This document shows, piece by piece, positions 5,417 to 5,700 of a stretch of DNA of 5,700 nucleotides; the stretch's first letter is position 1, and each line of letters starts with the position of its first letter. The stretch comes from JBGMEA01 sp964444065 (GTDB lineage: Bacteria; Bacillota; Clostridia; Eubacteriales; Anaerofustaceae), in assembly GCA_964444065.1 (NCBI GenBank), contig CAYUFL010000068.1:1-5700 (forward strand), given 5' to 3'. The position numbers and the translations under genes are program-made. The notes under the pieces were generated by a model, which made no database searches, had not been told where the DNA came from, and saw only the letters and a program-made list of their open reading frames with translations.

Positions 5417-5700
5417 TTATTCGTACCTTCCTGCAAATTTTTCCAGTTTATCGAATCCAACGCTGAAAATTGTGGTCAAAAACAAATAAATTGCGCCGGC
5501 ATAGAAATAAAATCCCCAATCCCCGTTTGCTGCAAATTGCCGTGACACTTTCATCAGTTCTGCCATACCAATAACAGAGATTAAGGAGGTGTCCTTTAGA
5601 ATCATGATGAATTCATTGCTGAATGGTGGAAGCAGACGTTTAAAAGTCTGCGGGATAATAACTTTGATCATTGCCTGCGAATAATTCATACCAAGTGCTT
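5417..5700 (-). CDS. Polar amino acid ABC transporter permease, C-terminal fragment
   Basis: This is the C-terminal 93 residues of a membrane permease of the HisM/GlnP type; the gene begins beyond the right edge. The visible start ALGMNYSQAMIKVIIPQTFKR is the second half of the EAA loop, which docks on the ATPase. PPFSNEFIMILKDTSLISVIG and a final hydrophobic span (FYFYAGAIYLFLTTIFSVGF) follow, then a short basic and acidic tail ending in GRYE. The ATG at 5689 is internal, since the frame continues through ALG to the window edge. It forms a transport unit with the ATPase gene 11 nt downstream. The substrate-binding lipoprotein is presumably further right, outside the window. Confidence 0.93.
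   Translation of the reverse strand, partial: ALGMNYSQAMIKVIIPQTFKRLLPPFSNEFIMILKDTSLISVIGMAELMKVSRQFAANGDWGFYFYAGAIYLFLTTIFSVGFDKLEKFAGRYE

Noticed and set aside
1..5700. CRISPR array, insertion sequence, toxin-antitoxin or defence system
   Set aside because: I saw no regularly spaced direct repeats, transposase, paired small genes or nuclease-like protein. The gene content is ordinary housekeeping.

Overview
The window looks like chromosomal core DNA from a low-GC Gram-positive anaerobe, most likely a clostridial member of the Bacillota. The grounds are the AT-rich composition, strong Shine-Dalgarno sequences, AT-rich sigma-A-type promoters, the infC-rpmI-rplT operon behind a Bacillus-type attenuator leader, and a clostridial-style FMN-binding glutamate-synthase-like protein. 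I did not identify a genus. Every protein gene is on the minus strand; only a two-gene tRNA cluster is on the plus strand.

Read in the minus-strand transcription direction (right to left), the layout is as follows. (1) 5700-4647: the C-terminal end of a polar amino acid ABC transporter permease and its complete ATPase. (2) 4642-3345: a near-consensus promoter, a leader of about 125 nt with an apparent L20-type transcription attenuator, then infC (ATT start), rpmI, rplT and a strong terminator. (3) 3344-3095: an intergenic stretch with small hairpins and no convincing gene. (4) 3094-1202: promoter, ribosome binding site, a glutamate-synthase-like flavoprotein gene broken by one apparent missing base near 2376, and a downstream hairpin terminator. 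(5) 894-1148 on the plus strand: promoter, tRNA-Pro(UGG), a CAU-anticodon tRNA (lysidine tRNA-Ile or elongator tRNA-Met) and a terminator. (6) 835-1: a promoter very close to the start codon and the first 270 codons of miaB, which runs off the left edge.

The theme is mostly translation: an initiation factor, two 50S proteins, two tRNAs and a tRNA-modifying enzyme, with amino acid uptake and a flavoprotein of unproven substrate beside them. The most informative non-coding element is the infC leader. An upstream 10-nt segment is exactly complementary to the 5' side of the leader terminator, and a compact two-helix element lies between them, as expected of L20 autoregulation. I see no mobile element, CRISPR array, phage, defence locus or clearly undescribed system. 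The items most worth a second look are the attenuator, the frameshift, the unusual cysteine arrangement of the flavoprotein, and the possibly near-leaderless miaB transcript.
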